From Streptomyces sp. WMMB303 (GTDB taxonomy: Bacteria; Actinomycetota; Actinomycetes; Streptomycetales; Streptomycetaceae): DNA of 64,000 bases. This document shows, in pieces, positions 16,799-26,678 of this stretch. A program made the translations under genes and the position numbers. Location: positions 2,256,001 through 2,320,000 of the forward strand of contig NZ_JARKIN010000001.1 in NCBI RefSeq assembly GCF_029351045.1. Reading direction: 5' to 3'. Below the pieces are notes generated by a model that saw only the letters and a list, made by a program, of their open reading frames with translations, ran no database searches and was not told the DNA's origin. The stretch's first letter is position 1. Each line of letters begins with the position of its first letter.

Positions 16799-17247
16799 CC
16801 CTGCCTCCCTGAGATCAGCCGGCGGGTGGTTCCCGCCGCGAGCCCGACCGCTGCCATCGCGCCCAGCAGCGTCAGTGCGAGGTAACCGAGCGCGGTGCCG
16901 GTCGCGTCCGCCTCCAGCAGCCGCTCGATGTCCACCGCGTAGGTGGAGAAGGTGGTGAAGCCGCCCAGCACCCCGGTTCCCAGGAACGGCCGCACCAGTC
17001 GGTGTGCGGCCCATACGTCGGTGATCAGGACCATGAACACGCCGATGACCAGGCATCCGGCCACGTTGACCCCGAGGGTGGTCCAGGGGAAGGCGCCGTG
17101 CGAGGTGGGCCACAGGAGTCCGGCACCGTAGCGGGCGCAGGCGCCGAGTGCGCCACCGAGTGCCACGACTGCCACGACGGGGCCCTGGCCGCGCAGCGCC
17201 ACGGGCATGCGCCGGGGCCGCACGGGGCGCCGCGAAAGCCTCTCCAC
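16795..17247 (-). CDS. crcB: Fluoride ion exporter CrcB/Fluc (first subunit gene)
   Basis: A 150-residue Fluc-family membrane protein: [19 protein letters not shown] (helix 1), [19 protein letters not shown] (helix 2), [18 protein letters not shown] (helix 3, with the FTTFS pore signature) and a fourth helix at ~120-142. GTG at 17247 was chosen for GGGAGA 5 nt upstream; an ATG at 17208 would drop 13 basic residues. It is first gene of the crcB-DUF190-crcB operon. No fluoride riboswitch could be recognised upstream. Confidence 0.9.
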   Translation of the reverse strand: MERLSRRPVRPRRMPVALRGQGPVVAVVALGGALGACARYGAGLLWPTSHGAFPWTTLGVNVAGCLVIGVFMVLITDVWAAHRLVRPFLGTGVLGGFTTFSTYAVDIERLLEADATGTALGYLALTLLGAMAAVGLAAGTTRRLISGRQG

Positions 17248-17643
17248 ACCTGTCTCCCACTCGCCGGGCGCCCGTGGGCGCGCGTCGTCGCAAGCAGGGA
17301 CCGTTGGCGGCGCCGTCGCCGCGGTTGGTGTCCGGCGAGCCCCACCGCCGTGCGGGGCCGGGGGCGGCCGCCGCGCCCCCAGGTTAACGCCGGTCCCGCG
17401 GCCTGCGCACCCGCGGGGCCGTGTCGGGCGGAGGCGCTGCCCGAAAGCCCGGAGGGTGTCGCCCGGAAGCCCGGAGGGCGCCGCCGGGGAGCCGCGGGGA
17501 GCCGCGGACCGGGTTCGCGCACCGGGTCGCCCCCCTTGCGTGTGTTCGAAAATCTGGCAGGCTCCCCCCGTCCCATGCCAACACGGGGCGCATTCGGGGG
17601 TCTTGACTTCCGCAGGTGCTCCGTGCCGTCGAGAGGACCCCCC
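17248..17643. other. Intergenic region with short GC-rich direct repeats
   Basis: This 396-bp region contains the divergent promoters of the crcB operon (leftward) and the endonuclease gene (rightward). Between about 17430 and 17490 the block AGCCCGGAGGG is repeated at ~20-bp spacing, followed by a doubled GGGGAGCCGC. An AT-richer patch at 17540-17556 (GTGTTCGAAAATCT) could be part of a promoter. I could not find a fluoride riboswitch or another gene here. Confidence 0.4.
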
Positions 17644-18465
17644 ATGCGTGCTGTTCACGCTCCTCTGGCCACCGCCCTGGGCACCGCCGCCCTACTGGTG
17701 CTGTCCCCGCAGGCACCGGCCTCGGCCATGCCCCTGACCCCCACCGACCCCGCCGTCCCGGCCACCGCCTACGACGCTCCCGCCGACTACTACCAGGACG
17801 CGGAGGGCAAGTCCGGCTCCGAGCTGAAGTCGGCCCTGCACGGCATCATCGAGGACTCCGAAGCGCTCTCCTACGACCAGGTGTGGGACGCGCTCAAGGC
17901 CACCGACCAGGATCCGGACGACTCCTCGTCCGTCGTGCTGCTCTACAGCGGCCGCTCGCAGAGCGCCGACGACAACGGCGGCGGCGCCGACCAGTGGAAC
18001 CGGGAGCACGTCTGGGCCAAGTCGCACGGCGACTTCGGCACCGCGACCGGTCCCGGCACCGACATCCACCATCTGCGCCCCACGGATGTCTCGGTCAACA
18101 GCACCCGCGGCAACAAGGACTTCGACGAGGGCGGCGAGGAGGTCGACCAGGCGCCGGGCAACCGCACCGACGACGACTCCTTCGAGCCGCGCGACGAGGT
18201 GAAGGGCGACGTGGCCCGCATGGTCCTCTACATGGCCGTGCGCTACGAGGGCGACGACGCGTTCCCGGACCTCGAGCCGAACGACGAGGTGGACAACGGA
18301 TCGGCGCCCGCCATGGGCCGCCTCTCGGTGCTGAAGGAGTGGAACGAGCAGGACCCGCCGGACACCTTCGAGAAGCGCCGGAACGACGTCATATACGACC
18401 AGTTCCAGCACAACCGCAACCCGTTCGTCGACCACCCGGAGTGGGCCGACTCGATCTGGCCCTGA
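17644..18465 (+). CDS. Secreted endonuclease I (HNH/beta-beta-alpha-metal nuclease)
   Basis: A 273-residue exported nuclease of the endonuclease I family, which cuts DNA non-specifically outside the cell. Residues ~1-29 are a Sec signal peptide ending near ASA ([21 protein letters not shown]). The mature part has the family core [40 protein letters not shown] and [13 protein letters not shown], with the His-Asn metal site implied by REHVW and STRGNKDF. The ATG at 17644 follows GAGAGGA. A perfect hairpin at 18474 ends the transcript. Likely roles are nutrient scavenging or degradation of extracellular DNA. Confidence 0.92.
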   Translation: MRAVHAPLATALGTAALLVLSPQAPASAMPLTPTDPAVPATAYDAPADYYQDAEGKSGSELKSALHGIIEDSEALSYDQVWDALKATDQDPDDSSSVVLLYSGRSQSADDNGGGADQWNREHVWAKSHGDFGTATGPGTDIHHLRPTDVSVNSTRGNKDFDEGGEEVDQAPGNRTDDDSFEPRDEVKGDVARMVLYMAVRYEGDDAFPDLEPNDEVDNGSAPAMGRLSVLKEWNEQDPPDTFEKRRNDVIYDQFQHNRNPFVDHPEWADSIWP

Positions 18466-18473
18466 GGACGCGT

Positions 18474-18506
18474 GGTGCGGGGCCGGGTGCGCCCCGGCCC
18501 CGCACC
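18474..18506 (+). terminator. Perfect 14-bp hairpin after the endonuclease gene
   Basis: Bases 18474-18487 pair exactly with 18493-18506 around the 5-nt loop TGCGC, starting 9 bp after the endonuclease stop codon. Confidence 0.88.
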
Positions 18507-19458
<952 letters not shown>

Positions 19459-19481
19459 GACCGCCGAAGCTTCCCCAGACC

Positions 19482-19523
19482 GCCGTGGCCCGTGCCCCTT
19501 CCCCCGAGGGCGCGGGCCACGGC
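19482..19523 (+). terminator. Hairpin terminator after rpf gene
   Basis: GCCGTGGCCCG (19482-19492) pairs with CGGGCCACGGC (19513-19523). The stem extends inward with one G-T pair, and the loop is C-rich. It starts 24 bp after the rpf stop. Confidence 0.8.
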
Positions 19524-19534
19524 TCCCTCTCCTT

Positions 19535-19559
19535 ACGGCCCGCCGGCTCAGCGGGCCGT
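19535..19559 (-). terminator. Hairpin terminator for the VWA lipoprotein gene
   Basis: ACGGCCCGC (19535-19543) pairs exactly with GCGGGCCGT (19551-19559) over a 7-nt loop. It lies just past the stop of the leftward VWA gene (19580), making back-to-back terminators with the rpf hairpin. Confidence 0.75.
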
Positions 19560-19579
19560 CTGCCGTCGGGCACCGCGCG

Positions 19580-21136
19580 TCAGGAGATGCTCCGGGCCCG
19601 GCTGATGTTCTTCGCCAGCCCGGCTGCCGAGCGCAGCCCCGGCTCCTCCGCCAGCCGGTCCGCCTCCGAGCGCAGCTTCTCCAGGGACGGCGCTGCGGGC
19701 AGCGGCCCGGCCTCCGCGCCGGCCGGGCTCGGCTCGGGGCCGGGCGCGGTGGCGTCCCCTCCGGCACGCAGCGCCTCGGCGAAGTAGGCGGCGACCGCGG
19801 ACAGCCGCAGATACGGCGAGACCTCGCCCTTCCACAGGTTCTCCCCCGCCAGTTCCGAGGCGGCGATCGTGTGTTCCTCCTCGTGCGGCTTCCGGCTGTC
19901 GGGGTCGAGCCAGCGCACCGTCGCGGTGGCCGCCCTTCCCTTCGCGCCGTCTTCGAGCCTGACCGCGTACAGCGCCGTGACCGTGTGCCCCGGGCCGACC
20001 TCTCCCCCGTCGACCGTGTCGTCGCGGAAGTCGTCGTCGGCCACCTTGCGGTTCTCGTAGCCGAGCAGCCGGAAGTCGGTCACCGCGTCCTGGTCGAAGA
20101 CGACCTGGGCCTTGGCGTCACGGGCGCGCAGTTCGATGTTGCGGGGCAGTTGGTTGACGAAGACCTCGTGGGCCTCCGCACGGGTGGAGAGGTAGACGGT
20201 GCTGCCGTCGCCCTTGTTGGTGAGGCGCTCCATCAGCGCGTCGCCGTAGTTCCTGCCCACGCCGACGCCGAAGAGCGAGATGCCCTGCTCCTTCCGGTAG
20301 CGGGCGACCTGGTCGAGGATCCGGTCCGCGTCGGTCTCCCCCATGTTGGCGAGCGCGTCGGACATCAGCACGACCCGGTTGGTGGCCCCTGAGCGCCGGT
20401 GCTCGGCCGCCTGCCGGTAGCCCTCCTTCATCCCCGCGCCCAGATCGGTGCTGGACCGCGGCTCCAGCTCGTCGACGGCCGCCCGCAGCCGGTCGCGACC
20501 GCCGTCGTCCAGCCGGGTCATGGGCAGTACGGTCTCCGCCTTCCCGCTGAAGGTCACCAGCGAGACGGAGTCGCTCTCGCGCAGCCGGCCGGCTGCCGTC
20601 CGCAGTGCGTCCTTGACCAGGTCCAGCCGTCCGGGCCCGCGCATCGAGCCGGAGACGTCGAGGACGAAGGTGAGCGCGGCCGGGCGGCGCGGCGCGTCCG
20701 GGTCGCTCTTCCTGGTGGCCAGCCCGACCCGCATCAGCGACCAGTTGCCCGCACCGAGGCGGGCTCCGTCCGCCGAGACGGAGAACCCGTCGCCCTTCGG
20801 CCGCCGGTAGCCCTGCGGAAAGCTGTTGACGAACTCCTCGGTGCGCACCGTGCGCGGGGCCGGCCGGGCGCCGTCCCGGAGCATGCGCTGCGCGTAGCTG
20901 TAGGACGCCGTGTCGACGTCCAGCGCGAACGTCGAACGGAAGTCGGCCGGTTCCTCGGGCTTTCCGGAGGCGCCGTCCCGCGGCTGGGCGGCACCGCCCG
21001 CCGCGTAGCCGGGGGCACCCCGGCCGCCGCCCTTGTCGAGGTTCGTGGCCTTGGTGTCATGGATGTCCCCGGTGCATCCCGACAGCACTCCCACCGCCAC
21101 CGCCATGGCGACCCCCGCGAGCCGTGCCCGTCTCAT
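19580..21136 (-). CDS. VWA-domain lipoprotein (YfbK-like)
   Basis: A 518-residue lipoprotein. The signal peptide ends in the lipobox LSGC (Cys22). Residues ~65-130 match the N-terminal VWA-associated domain (FALDVDTASYSYAQRML...). Residues ~150-330 are a von Willebrand A domain with the MIDAS motif DVSGSM (Asp160) and the second metal-site Thr/Asp in RSSTDLGAG and LMSDALANMG. The region to ~500 matches the C-terminal domain of YfbK-type proteins. It would be held on the outer face of the membrane and bind a partner through the metal site. Partners are not evident, although the neighbouring locus encodes a Tad pilus. Confidence 0.9.
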   Translation of the reverse strand: MRRARLAGVAMAVAVGVLSGCTGDIHDTKATNLDKGGGRGAPGYAAGGAAQPRDGASGKPEEPADFRSTFALDVDTASYSYAQRMLRDGARPAPRTVRTEEFVNSFPQGYRRPKGDGFSVSADGARLGAGNWSLMRVGLATRKSDPDAPRRPAALTFVLDVSGSMRGPGRLDLVKDALRTAAGRLRESDSVSLVTFSGKAETVLPMTRLDDGGRDRLRAAVDELEPRSSTDLGAGMKEGYRQAAEHRRSGATNRVVLMSDALANMGETDADRILDQVARYRKEQGISLFGVGVGRNYGDALMERLTNKGDGSTVYLSTRAEAHEVFVNQLPRNIELRARDAKAQVVFDQDAVTDFRLLGYENRKVADDDFRDDTVDGGEVGPGHTVTALYAVRLEDGAKGRAATATVRWLDPDSRKPHEEEHTIAASELAGENLWKGEVSPYLRLSAVAAYFAEALRAGGDATAPGPEPSPAGAEAGPLPAAPSLEKLRSEADRLAEEPGLRSAAGLAKNISRARSIS

Positions 21137-21256
21137 CGCGTCCCCCTCACACCGTCGCGTTCAGTTGCGTTCCTCCGGTGTGACGGGAGACGGCACCGCC
21201 GGGACTCGTGCGGAAGGTCGCGATTCGGTGACAACCCGGTCCCGGCCGACGGGAGT

Positions 21257-24200
21257 TCACCGGGGATATGCGCCCGGGGCCAGCTCCTCCAGCAGGGCCC
21301 GGGTCCGCGGGGGGAGGCCGCGCTCGGCGCCGTGCAACGCGGCGGCGCGCTCCGTGACCCGGCGCACGGCCTCGTCGAAGACGGCCTGCTCCGCCGTGTC
21401 GTGCGCGGACCGCAGCAGTGCGTCCCACAGCCGTTCGTCGGCCGAGGCGCTCCGCAGCGCCGCGTACACCGCGTCGACCGCGGCGCCCGGTTCGCCGGAC
21501 CTGAGGTGCTCGGCGCAGAGCGCCAGCCCGACCTCGGCGACGAGCAGCGGGTGCTGGGCCTCGACCGCGTCGTGGGCGAGCCACCCGTACCGGCCCTGCG
21601 GCCGGTCGGCGAGCAGCGGTCCACGGGCGAGGCCCAGGGCTTCGGCGAGCTTCTGGCGGCGCACCTGCGCCGCCAGCCTGCTGCCGCGCTCACCGGTGCA
21701 GCCGTGGTGCAGGGTGCGCAGCACGTCCCAGTCGGAGACGACGGAGGGCCGCAGCGCGAGACGTCCGTCCTTGTCGGTGGAGAGCCGGGGTGTGCCGTCG
21801 GTCTCGATGCCCAGCCAGCCGCGCAGCCGTTCGACGAGTGCGTCCCGGACGTCGTCGGTGACGCCCTTGGGCCACAGCGCGGAGGCCAGCACCCGCGGGT
21901 GCACCCCGTCCCGGTTGAGCAGCAGCAGCGCCAGCGCCTCGTGCAGCAGCGCGCTGCGCGCCTCCTCGGGCGGTTCGATCCCGATGACGTCGTAGTCGCC
22001 CATGATCCGGGCGTAGACGGCCGGGCGGCCGCCCTCGCTCAGATCGACACGGAACCCGGGCCCCCGGCCGCCTTCGGACCGCTCCCCGTCGGCGTCGGCG
22101 AACAGCTCGACCACCGCGGCGCGCAGTTCCTCGGGCAGCAGCTGGGCCCGCACCTGGAGGCCCATCCGGGGCGCGGCGAGGGTGCCCTCCGCGTCGACCG
22201 TGAACTCCCACACCGCGCTGGGCAGCCGCCCGTCGGCCACCCCGACCACGAAACCGACGCGCGGGCCGCCGCGTTCGGTGGCGAGCGCCGCCAGGCGGTG
22301 CGCCTCCTCCTCGGTGGGCTCGGCGCCGACGAGCACCACCTGGGGTGCCGCCTGCGCGCCGGGGGCGGCGGGCGCCTCGGCCCGCGCGGCCTCCCGCTCG
22401 CGCAGCAGCGCCGCCACGTCGGGCAGGTGCCGCACCCGGTCGGGCGCCAGCGCGCGCAGCTCCTGGCCGAAGCCGACGAGAGTCAGTCCGGTCCCCTGCG
22501 ACCAGCTTCCGGTGGCGAGTTCGGCGGCGACGGAGGCGAGGACGGCGGTGCGCCGCTCCTCCTCGCCCGCGACCGACACCAGGCCGGGCACCGATTCCAG
22601 GTTGAGCAGCAGCCGCGCCGCGCCGCGCAGACCGAGGCTGACCAGGGCCGGGTAGGGCGGCGGGCCGCTGGTGTCCACGTCGAAGCGGGTGTGCGAGCGC
22701 TGGATGGTCCAGAAGGTGGGGCTCTGGCCGAATCGCCAGGGGGCCGGCGGCTGTCCGGCCTCCTCGGCCAGTTGCAGATGCAGATCCTGGCCGGTCAGCC
22801 AGGCCGCGTAGACGACGGGCAGCGCCCGCCCCGCCTCGGCCAGGTCCTCGGCCAGCCCGCGCAGCGCCCGGTCCAGAAACCGGACGGCCCCGGGGTCCGC
22901 TCCGGCGAGGAGCGCGTCGCGGGCCAGCGCGGCCGGGTCGGAGGGCGGCACGAAGTCGTCGCCGGCCGCGCGCCGGGACCGGCCGGTGACCGCCTTCCAC
23001 AGCGCGGTCCGCCGCCGGCGCCCCAGCGCCGCCAGCACGCCGGCCGCCAGCAGCGGCGCCCCCAGCAGGGCTTCGGGGAGCCCCACCGGGCCGAGCACGC
23101 CGTCGCCGTCGTCCGCGCCCGCCCCGTCCTGCGCCGGGCCCGACGAGTCGAGCCGGTTGCTCCGGTCGGCCTCCGGGATGCCGGCGTGGTCGAGGTCGGC
23201 GGCGGTGTCGTCCTCGGCGCGGTCCGCGGTGCCGGTACGGCCGTCCTCGCCCCGGCCGTCGTCCTGGGCACCGCCGCGGTCGCGGTCCGCCGCGTGCCGG
23301 TCGCCGCCCCCGCCGGGCGCGGAGTCGTGGGGGGTGCCGGGGTCGGTTCCGCCGGGCCGGATGTCGTCGGGCTGGGGGACGCCGGGACCCGGCAGGCCGT
23401 CGTCGTCCGCCGAGTCCCCGAGGTCGTCGGTGCGGGTCGGTTCCCGCTCGGCCGGGGTCTCGGGGACGGACTGCCCTTGGCGGTCGGGGCTGTGCGCGTC
23501 CGGCGGGACGTCCAGCCGCTCCTCGGTGTCCGGCCGGGCCCGGGTGTCGTCGTCGGCGTCGGCATCGCTGCCCTGGTCCGCGCCGGTACCGGTGCCGTCC
23601 GCTTCCCGGTCGGCCGGGGTCTGCCCGCCCGGGCCGCCGTCGTCGGGGACCTCCTGGTCCGGCTTGGTGGCCGCCGGGTCCTCGGGGACGCTCGGCTGCA
23701 GTTCGGGGTCGGAGTCGTCGTCCCCGGCGCCGTCGTCGGAGGAGTCCGGTACCGGGTCGGCGTCCCGGTCGGGCGTACTTTCGTCGGTTCTGTCCCCGCC
23801 CGGCGCGTCGCCGCCGGGCACGCCGCTGCCGGGGCCGTCGCCGCCGGGCTCGTCGGTGCCGGGCGTATCGCGGTCGGACCCGTCGGGCGCGGTGGGCTCG
23901 TCCTGCGCCGAGCGGTCCTCGTCCTGCTGCGGTGGCTGCTGCCGCCGGTCGCCGGAGCCGCCGCCCGCGTCGCGGCCCGAGCCGCTGTCCTGGTAGCGCT
24001 CGAACTGGGCACGCTCCCGCTGGCCCAGCCGCTGCGCGTCGTCCGGCATCTCGACCAGTTCGCCGCCGTGCGCGTCGGCAGGCATCTCCATGATCCAGCC
24101 GGGCCGGATGAGGCTCGCCTCGGAGAGCCGGGAACCATCGGGCTGCACCCGGTCCTTGTTGAGCCGGTAGATCTCCTTGTACCGCCGCCCGTCGTCCAGG

Positions 24201-24955
24201 TGCCGCTCGGCGATCTCCCACAGCGAGTCGTGGTGCCGGCCCACCGGAGGCTGGATGCGGTAGAACTTCGTCCGCTCCGCCCGGTCCGAGGCGTCGCCCG
24301 CCGACTGCCGCCCCGCGCCGTCGCCCTTCCCGCCGGCGGCGGCCGGCACCACCGTGTCGCCGCCGCTTCCGCCCATCACGTGCGCACCGCCGCCGCCCGG
24401 CAGCGCGTCGGCCCCTGCCGACTGCTGCTGCCCCGGCAGCAGTTGGGCACTGGCGACGGTCTGCGCGGGCTGGTGCGGCTGGACATGGTGGCCGAGCTGG
24501 GCCAGCCCGGGCGCGAAGCTCGCCGTGCTGGAGCCCAACAGCAGCACCGCGGTGACCAGTTGCCGGGCCAGCAGCTGGCTCGGACCCGCGCCCGGCACCC
24601 GGGCCGGCAGCCCCACCCCGGAGAGCGCGCCCTTCACCTCGACCAGCACACAGGCGGTGAACTGCGCCCAGGCCAGCCAGACCACGACCGTCAGCACGTC
24701 GATGAAGACCCCGGCGCTCACCTCGTCCCGCAGCATGTCCAGCGTCGGCATCCGGTGCGGCAGCGGCCAGCCGATGACGTACGCCAGCGCCGCCGGCACC
24801 CCGGCCACCAGCGCGGCCAGCGCGAGGAAAGCACCGCACGCCTTGAGTACGTCCCCGAACGTGCGGCGGGTGCGCACGGAGACAGGCGTGCGCGAGCGTG
24901 CACGGGACCTGGACCCGCCGGGGGCCGGTGCCGGTGTCGAACTGCGGCGCGCCAT
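21257..24955 (-). CDS. Giant membrane protein with LysM-like and C-terminal BTAD domains, end of Tad operon
   Basis: A 1,232-residue protein. Three membrane segments lie at about residues 38-60, 85-105 and 130-150. A LysM-like region at ~228-300 (DSLWEIAERHLDDGRRYKEIYRLNKDR) precedes a ~320-residue Asp/Gly/Pro/Glu/Arg low-complexity linker, and a fourth membrane segment is near 632 (LPEALLGAPLLAAGVLAALG). The C-terminal ~400 residues include a winged/BTAD-type helical-repeat region (LARGPLLADRPQGRYGWLAHDAVEAQHPLLVAEVG). ATG 24955 has GGGAG 8 nt upstream; a GTG at 25018 overlapping the TadG-like stop is possible. Related proteins accompany Streptomyces Tad loci. Its role is unknown; a membrane-tethered regulator or structural factor is inferred. 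Confidence 0.8.
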   Translation of the reverse strand: MARRSSTPAPAPGGSRSRARSRTPVSVRTRRTFGDVLKACGAFLALAALVAGVPAALAYVIGWPLPHRMPTLDMLRDEVSAGVFIDVLTVVVWLAWAQFTACVLVEVKGALSGVGLPARVPGAGPSQLLARQLVTAVLLLGSSTASFAPGLAQLGHHVQPHQPAQTVASAQLLPGQQQSAGADALPGGGGAHVMGGSGGDTVVPAAAGGKGDGAGRQSAGDASDRAERTKFYRIQPPVGRHHDSLWEIAERHLDDGRRYKEIYRLNKDRVQPDGSRLSEASLIRPGWIMEMPADAHGGELVEMPDDAQRLGQRERAQFERYQDSGSGRDAGGGSGDRRQQPPQQDEDRSAQDEPTAPDGSDRDTPGTDEPGGDGPGSGVPGGDAPGGDRTDESTPDRDADPVPDSSDDGAGDDDSDPELQPSVPEDPAATKPDQEVPDDGGPGGQTPADREADGTGTGADQGSDADADDDTRARPDTEERLDVPPDAHSPDRQGQSVPETPAEREPTRTDDLGDSADDDGLPGPGVPQPDDIRPGGTDPGTPHDSAPGGGGDRHAADRDRGGAQDDGRGEDGRTGTADRAEDDTAADLDHAGIPEADRSNRLDSSGPAQDGAGADDGDGVLGPVGLPEALLGAPLLAAGVLAALGRRRRTALWKAVTGRSRRAAGDDFVPPSDPAALARDALLAGADPGAVRFLDRALRGLAEDLAEAGRALPVVYAAWLTGQDLHLQLAEEAGQPPAPWRFGQSPTFWTIQRSHTRFDVDTSGPPPYPALVSLGLRGAARLLLNLESVPGLVSVAGEEERRTAVLASVAAELATGSWSQGTGLTLVGFGQELRALAPDRVRHLPDVAALLREREAARAEAPAAPGAQAAPQVVLVGAEPTEEEAHRLAALATERGGPRVGFVVGVADGRLPSAVWEFTVDAEGTLAAPRMGLQVRAQLLPEELRAAVVELFADADGERSEGGRGPGFRVDLSEGGRPAVYARIMGDYDVIGIEPPEEARSALLHEALALLLLNRDGVHPRVLASALWPKGVTDDVRDALVERLRGWLGIETDGTPRLSTDKDGRLALRPSVVSDWDVLRTLHHGCTGERGSRLAAQVRRQKLAEALGLARGPLLADRPQGRYGWLAHDAVEAQHPLLVAEVGLALCAEHLRSGEPGAAVDAVYAALRSASADERLWDALLRSAHDTAEQAVFDEAVRRVTERAAALHGAERGLPPRTRALLEELAPGAYPR

Positions 24956-25014
24956 GTCGTGTGCTCCCAGTGTGAGAAGTGCGGACGTGGAGGAGGGGCG
25001 GTCGCACGGACCGG

Positions 25015-25494
25015 TCACCCGGTCACGGACTCCGCCGTCGCCGTGCCGTGGACGGTGAGGGGTGCGCTGTAGAACAGGCCGGTCAGGACGGGGCGGTAGG
25101 TGAGGCGGATGCGGACCCGGACCTGCTGGGCACTGGCGGAGACGCAGCCGGAGGCTGCCACGTCGGCCGCCGAGAGGCCGGAGCGGGTGGCGAACTCGTG
25201 GACCCGCGCCCCGCAGTTCTCGTAGTTGATGGGGGCGCTGTTGCCCTGGCTGGCGCGCAGCGCCTCCTCGTCGATGTCCTGCGCAGCGTAGCGGGCGGCC
25301 TGCTCGGCGATGTCGGCGGCACGCTCGCGCTGCGAGATGGACAGCCCGCCGTCCACCACGAACGCGGCCAGCGCCATGAACAGCAGCGCGAACATGATGA
25401 CCGCCGCGGCCCCGGAGCCGCGGTCGTCGCAGACCGCCTCCCTGGCCCGCAGCCAGGACGCGGCCCGCTCGCGGACCGCCGCGCGCCGGCTCAT
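25015..25494 (-). CDS. TadG-like Flp pilus-associated protein
   Basis: A 159-residue protein with one N-terminal hydrophobic helix (SGAAAVIMFALLFMALAAFVVDGG, split at about residues 27-50), typical of TadG/Flp-pilus N-terminal domains, followed by a Cys-containing extracytoplasmic domain (NYENCGARV and AASGCVSA, a possible disulfide). Unlike its two upstream neighbours, it lacks Glu at +5 after the Gly (DRG-SGAAA), so it is probably not processed by prepilin peptidase. ATG 25494 overlaps the upstream stop by 4 bp. Confidence 0.83.
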   Translation of the reverse strand: MSRRAAVRERAASWLRAREAVCDDRGSGAAAVIMFALLFMALAAFVVDGGLSISQRERAADIAEQAARYAAQDIDEEALRASQGNSAPINYENCGARVHEFATRSGLSAADVAASGCVSASAQQVRVRIRLTYRPVLTGLFYSAPLTVHGTATAESVTG

Positions 25495-25913
25495 CCCGTC
25501 CTCCGGTAGGGGTCGATCGGCGAACTGGACCGGCCCGAGATGTCCTTGGCGATGTCCAGCCCGAGCATGTCCAGACCGCGCACCCGGCAGCTCACCTCGA
25601 CGGTGAACAGTCCGCCGGAGCGGTAGTCGCTGCCCGCGTCCCGTACGGTCACATCCCCCGCGCAGGTGCCCTTGAGGGTGGCGGTGGCGGCCTGCTGAGC
25701 GGCGGTCATCGCCGCGGCGTGGCTGCCGTGCTGGAGCGACCCGGCCCGGGCCGCGTCCCGGGCGGCGCCGTCGACCGCGCCCCGGCCGTCCACGAGCTGC
25801 CCGAAGGCGACCAGCACGAGGATGAACAGGATCATCACCGGGGCCAGGACGACGACCTCGATCGTCGAGAGCCCCGCGTCACCGCCGCACGTGCGACTCG
25901 TCCTGCGTCTCAT
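25491..25913 (-). CDS. TadE-like pseudopilin (second copy)
   Basis: A 140-residue minor pilin. After a basic leader (MRRRTSRTCGGDAG) comes the class IVb prepilin signature G-LSTIE with Glu at +5, then a hydrophobic helix VVVLAPVMILFILVLVAFGQ. The ectodomain has two cysteines (KGTCAGDV, VEVSCRVRG). The ATG at 25913 overlaps the upstream stop by one base (TGATG). It belongs to the TadE/TadF class that primes or caps the Flp pilus. Confidence 0.87.
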   Translation of the reverse strand: MRRRTSRTCGGDAGLSTIEVVVLAPVMILFILVLVAFGQLVDGRGAVDGAARDAARAGSLQHGSHAAAMTAAQQAATATLKGTCAGDVTVRDAGSDYRSGGLFTVEVSCRVRGLDMLGLDIAKDISGRSSSPIDPYRRTG

Positions 25914-26368
25914 CAGCCGCCCCCGTCCGGCACGAACCGCTCCATCGGGCCCTGGGAGATCGCGTACACGTCCATGTCCAGGCCGGGGAAGACGGAGGGC
26001 ACCCGCGCCCGGATCTCCACCCCGACGGTGTTGTCCCGCGGGCCGAGCAGCTTCACATCGGGGTCGAGGATCAGCTCGGGGCCGAGCTGCTGAATATAGG
26101 AGCCGGAGGTCTCCCGCGCCTTGGCGCGCCAGCCGCCCGGATCGGCGTCGGCCTCCTGCCGGGCCTTGCGCGCTCCGGCCTGGGCCGCCGCCTGCGCCAC
26201 GTGGTCCGCGAAGAAGTACAGCGCGAACTGCACCGTCGCGAAGATCAGGAAGAACAGCACCGGGGTCAGCAGCACGAACTCGATCGCGGTCATGCCGCTC
26301 TCGCCGCGCCGGGAGGCAGCCTCCCATCTGCGGCGTGCCCATCCGGCCGACCGTCGCTGAGCTCTCAC
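25913..26368 (-). CDS. TadE-like pseudopilin (first copy)
   Basis: A 151-residue minor pilin with a 25-residue basic leader, then G-MTAIE with Glu at +5, the prepilin peptidase signature, and the helix FVLLTPVLFFLIFATVQFAL. The mature ectodomain ends GPMERFVPDGGG. The GTG at 26368 is chosen because GGAG lies 8 nt upstream and it falls just after the Flp stop (26380). The first downstream ATG would remove the whole leader and sits exactly at the cleavage point, so it is not the start. Confidence 0.85.
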   Translation of the reverse strand: MRAQRRSAGWARRRWEAASRRGESGMTAIEFVLLTPVLFFLIFATVQFALYFFADHVAQAAAQAGARKARQEADADPGGWRAKARETSGSYIQQLGPELILDPDVKLLGPRDNTVGVEIRARVPSVFPGLDMDVYAISQGPMERFVPDGGG

Positions 26369-26379
26369 CGATGCCGCTC

Positions 26380-26634
26380 CTACTTGCAGGTGCCGTCCTG
26401 GTCGGCGCCGTCGATGCAGTCCTTGACCTTGTTGGCGCCGTCGCTCAGCGCCATGTTGATGATGGCGGCGACCACGCCGACGATGGCCACCACCACCGCG
26501 GAGATGATCACCCACTCGACGGCGGACGCACCGCGGTCCAGCTCGCCGGAGCGCGCGCGCCGGACGCGGCCGCGCAGGAAGGTCACGAGGAAGTCGACAG
26601 CGGGGTGACTGATCGAGCGAAGCGGATTCGGCAT
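26380..26634 (-). CDS. Flp-type major pilin
   Basis: An 84-residue prepilin. Residues 1-35 are a basic leader ending ...GELDRG. Cleavage after Gly35 gives a mature pilin of 49 residues starting ASAVEW with Glu at +5, then the hydrophobic helix VIISAVVVAIVGVVAAIINMAL. The length and the EW variant of the usual Glu-Tyr motif fit actinobacterial Flp pilins. A single late Cys pair (DCIDG, GTCK) could form a disulfide. The ATG at 26634 lies 44 bp after tadC, and this is the only Flp gene here. Confidence 0.9.
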   Translation of the reverse strand: MPNPLRSISHPAVDFLVTFLRGRVRRARSGELDRGASAVEWVIISAVVVAIVGVVAAIINMALSDGANKVKDCIDGADQDGTCK

Positions 26635-26678
26635 CGTGCTCAGTCCTTTCTAGGTCTTCGGGGGAGGTTCGGGAGGCG

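Noticed and set aside
17248-17643. A fluoride (crcB) riboswitch upstream of the fluoride exporter genes.
   Set aside because: No GGNGAUGGNGNUCGCC-like segment with its pseudoknot partner could be found on the minus strand.
20399-25072. A 1.5-kilocodon plus-strand frame opposite the VWA and BTAD-like genes.
   Set aside because: Its translation lacks any family motif, while the minus strand has clear VWA, LysM-like and membrane features and a coherent operon.
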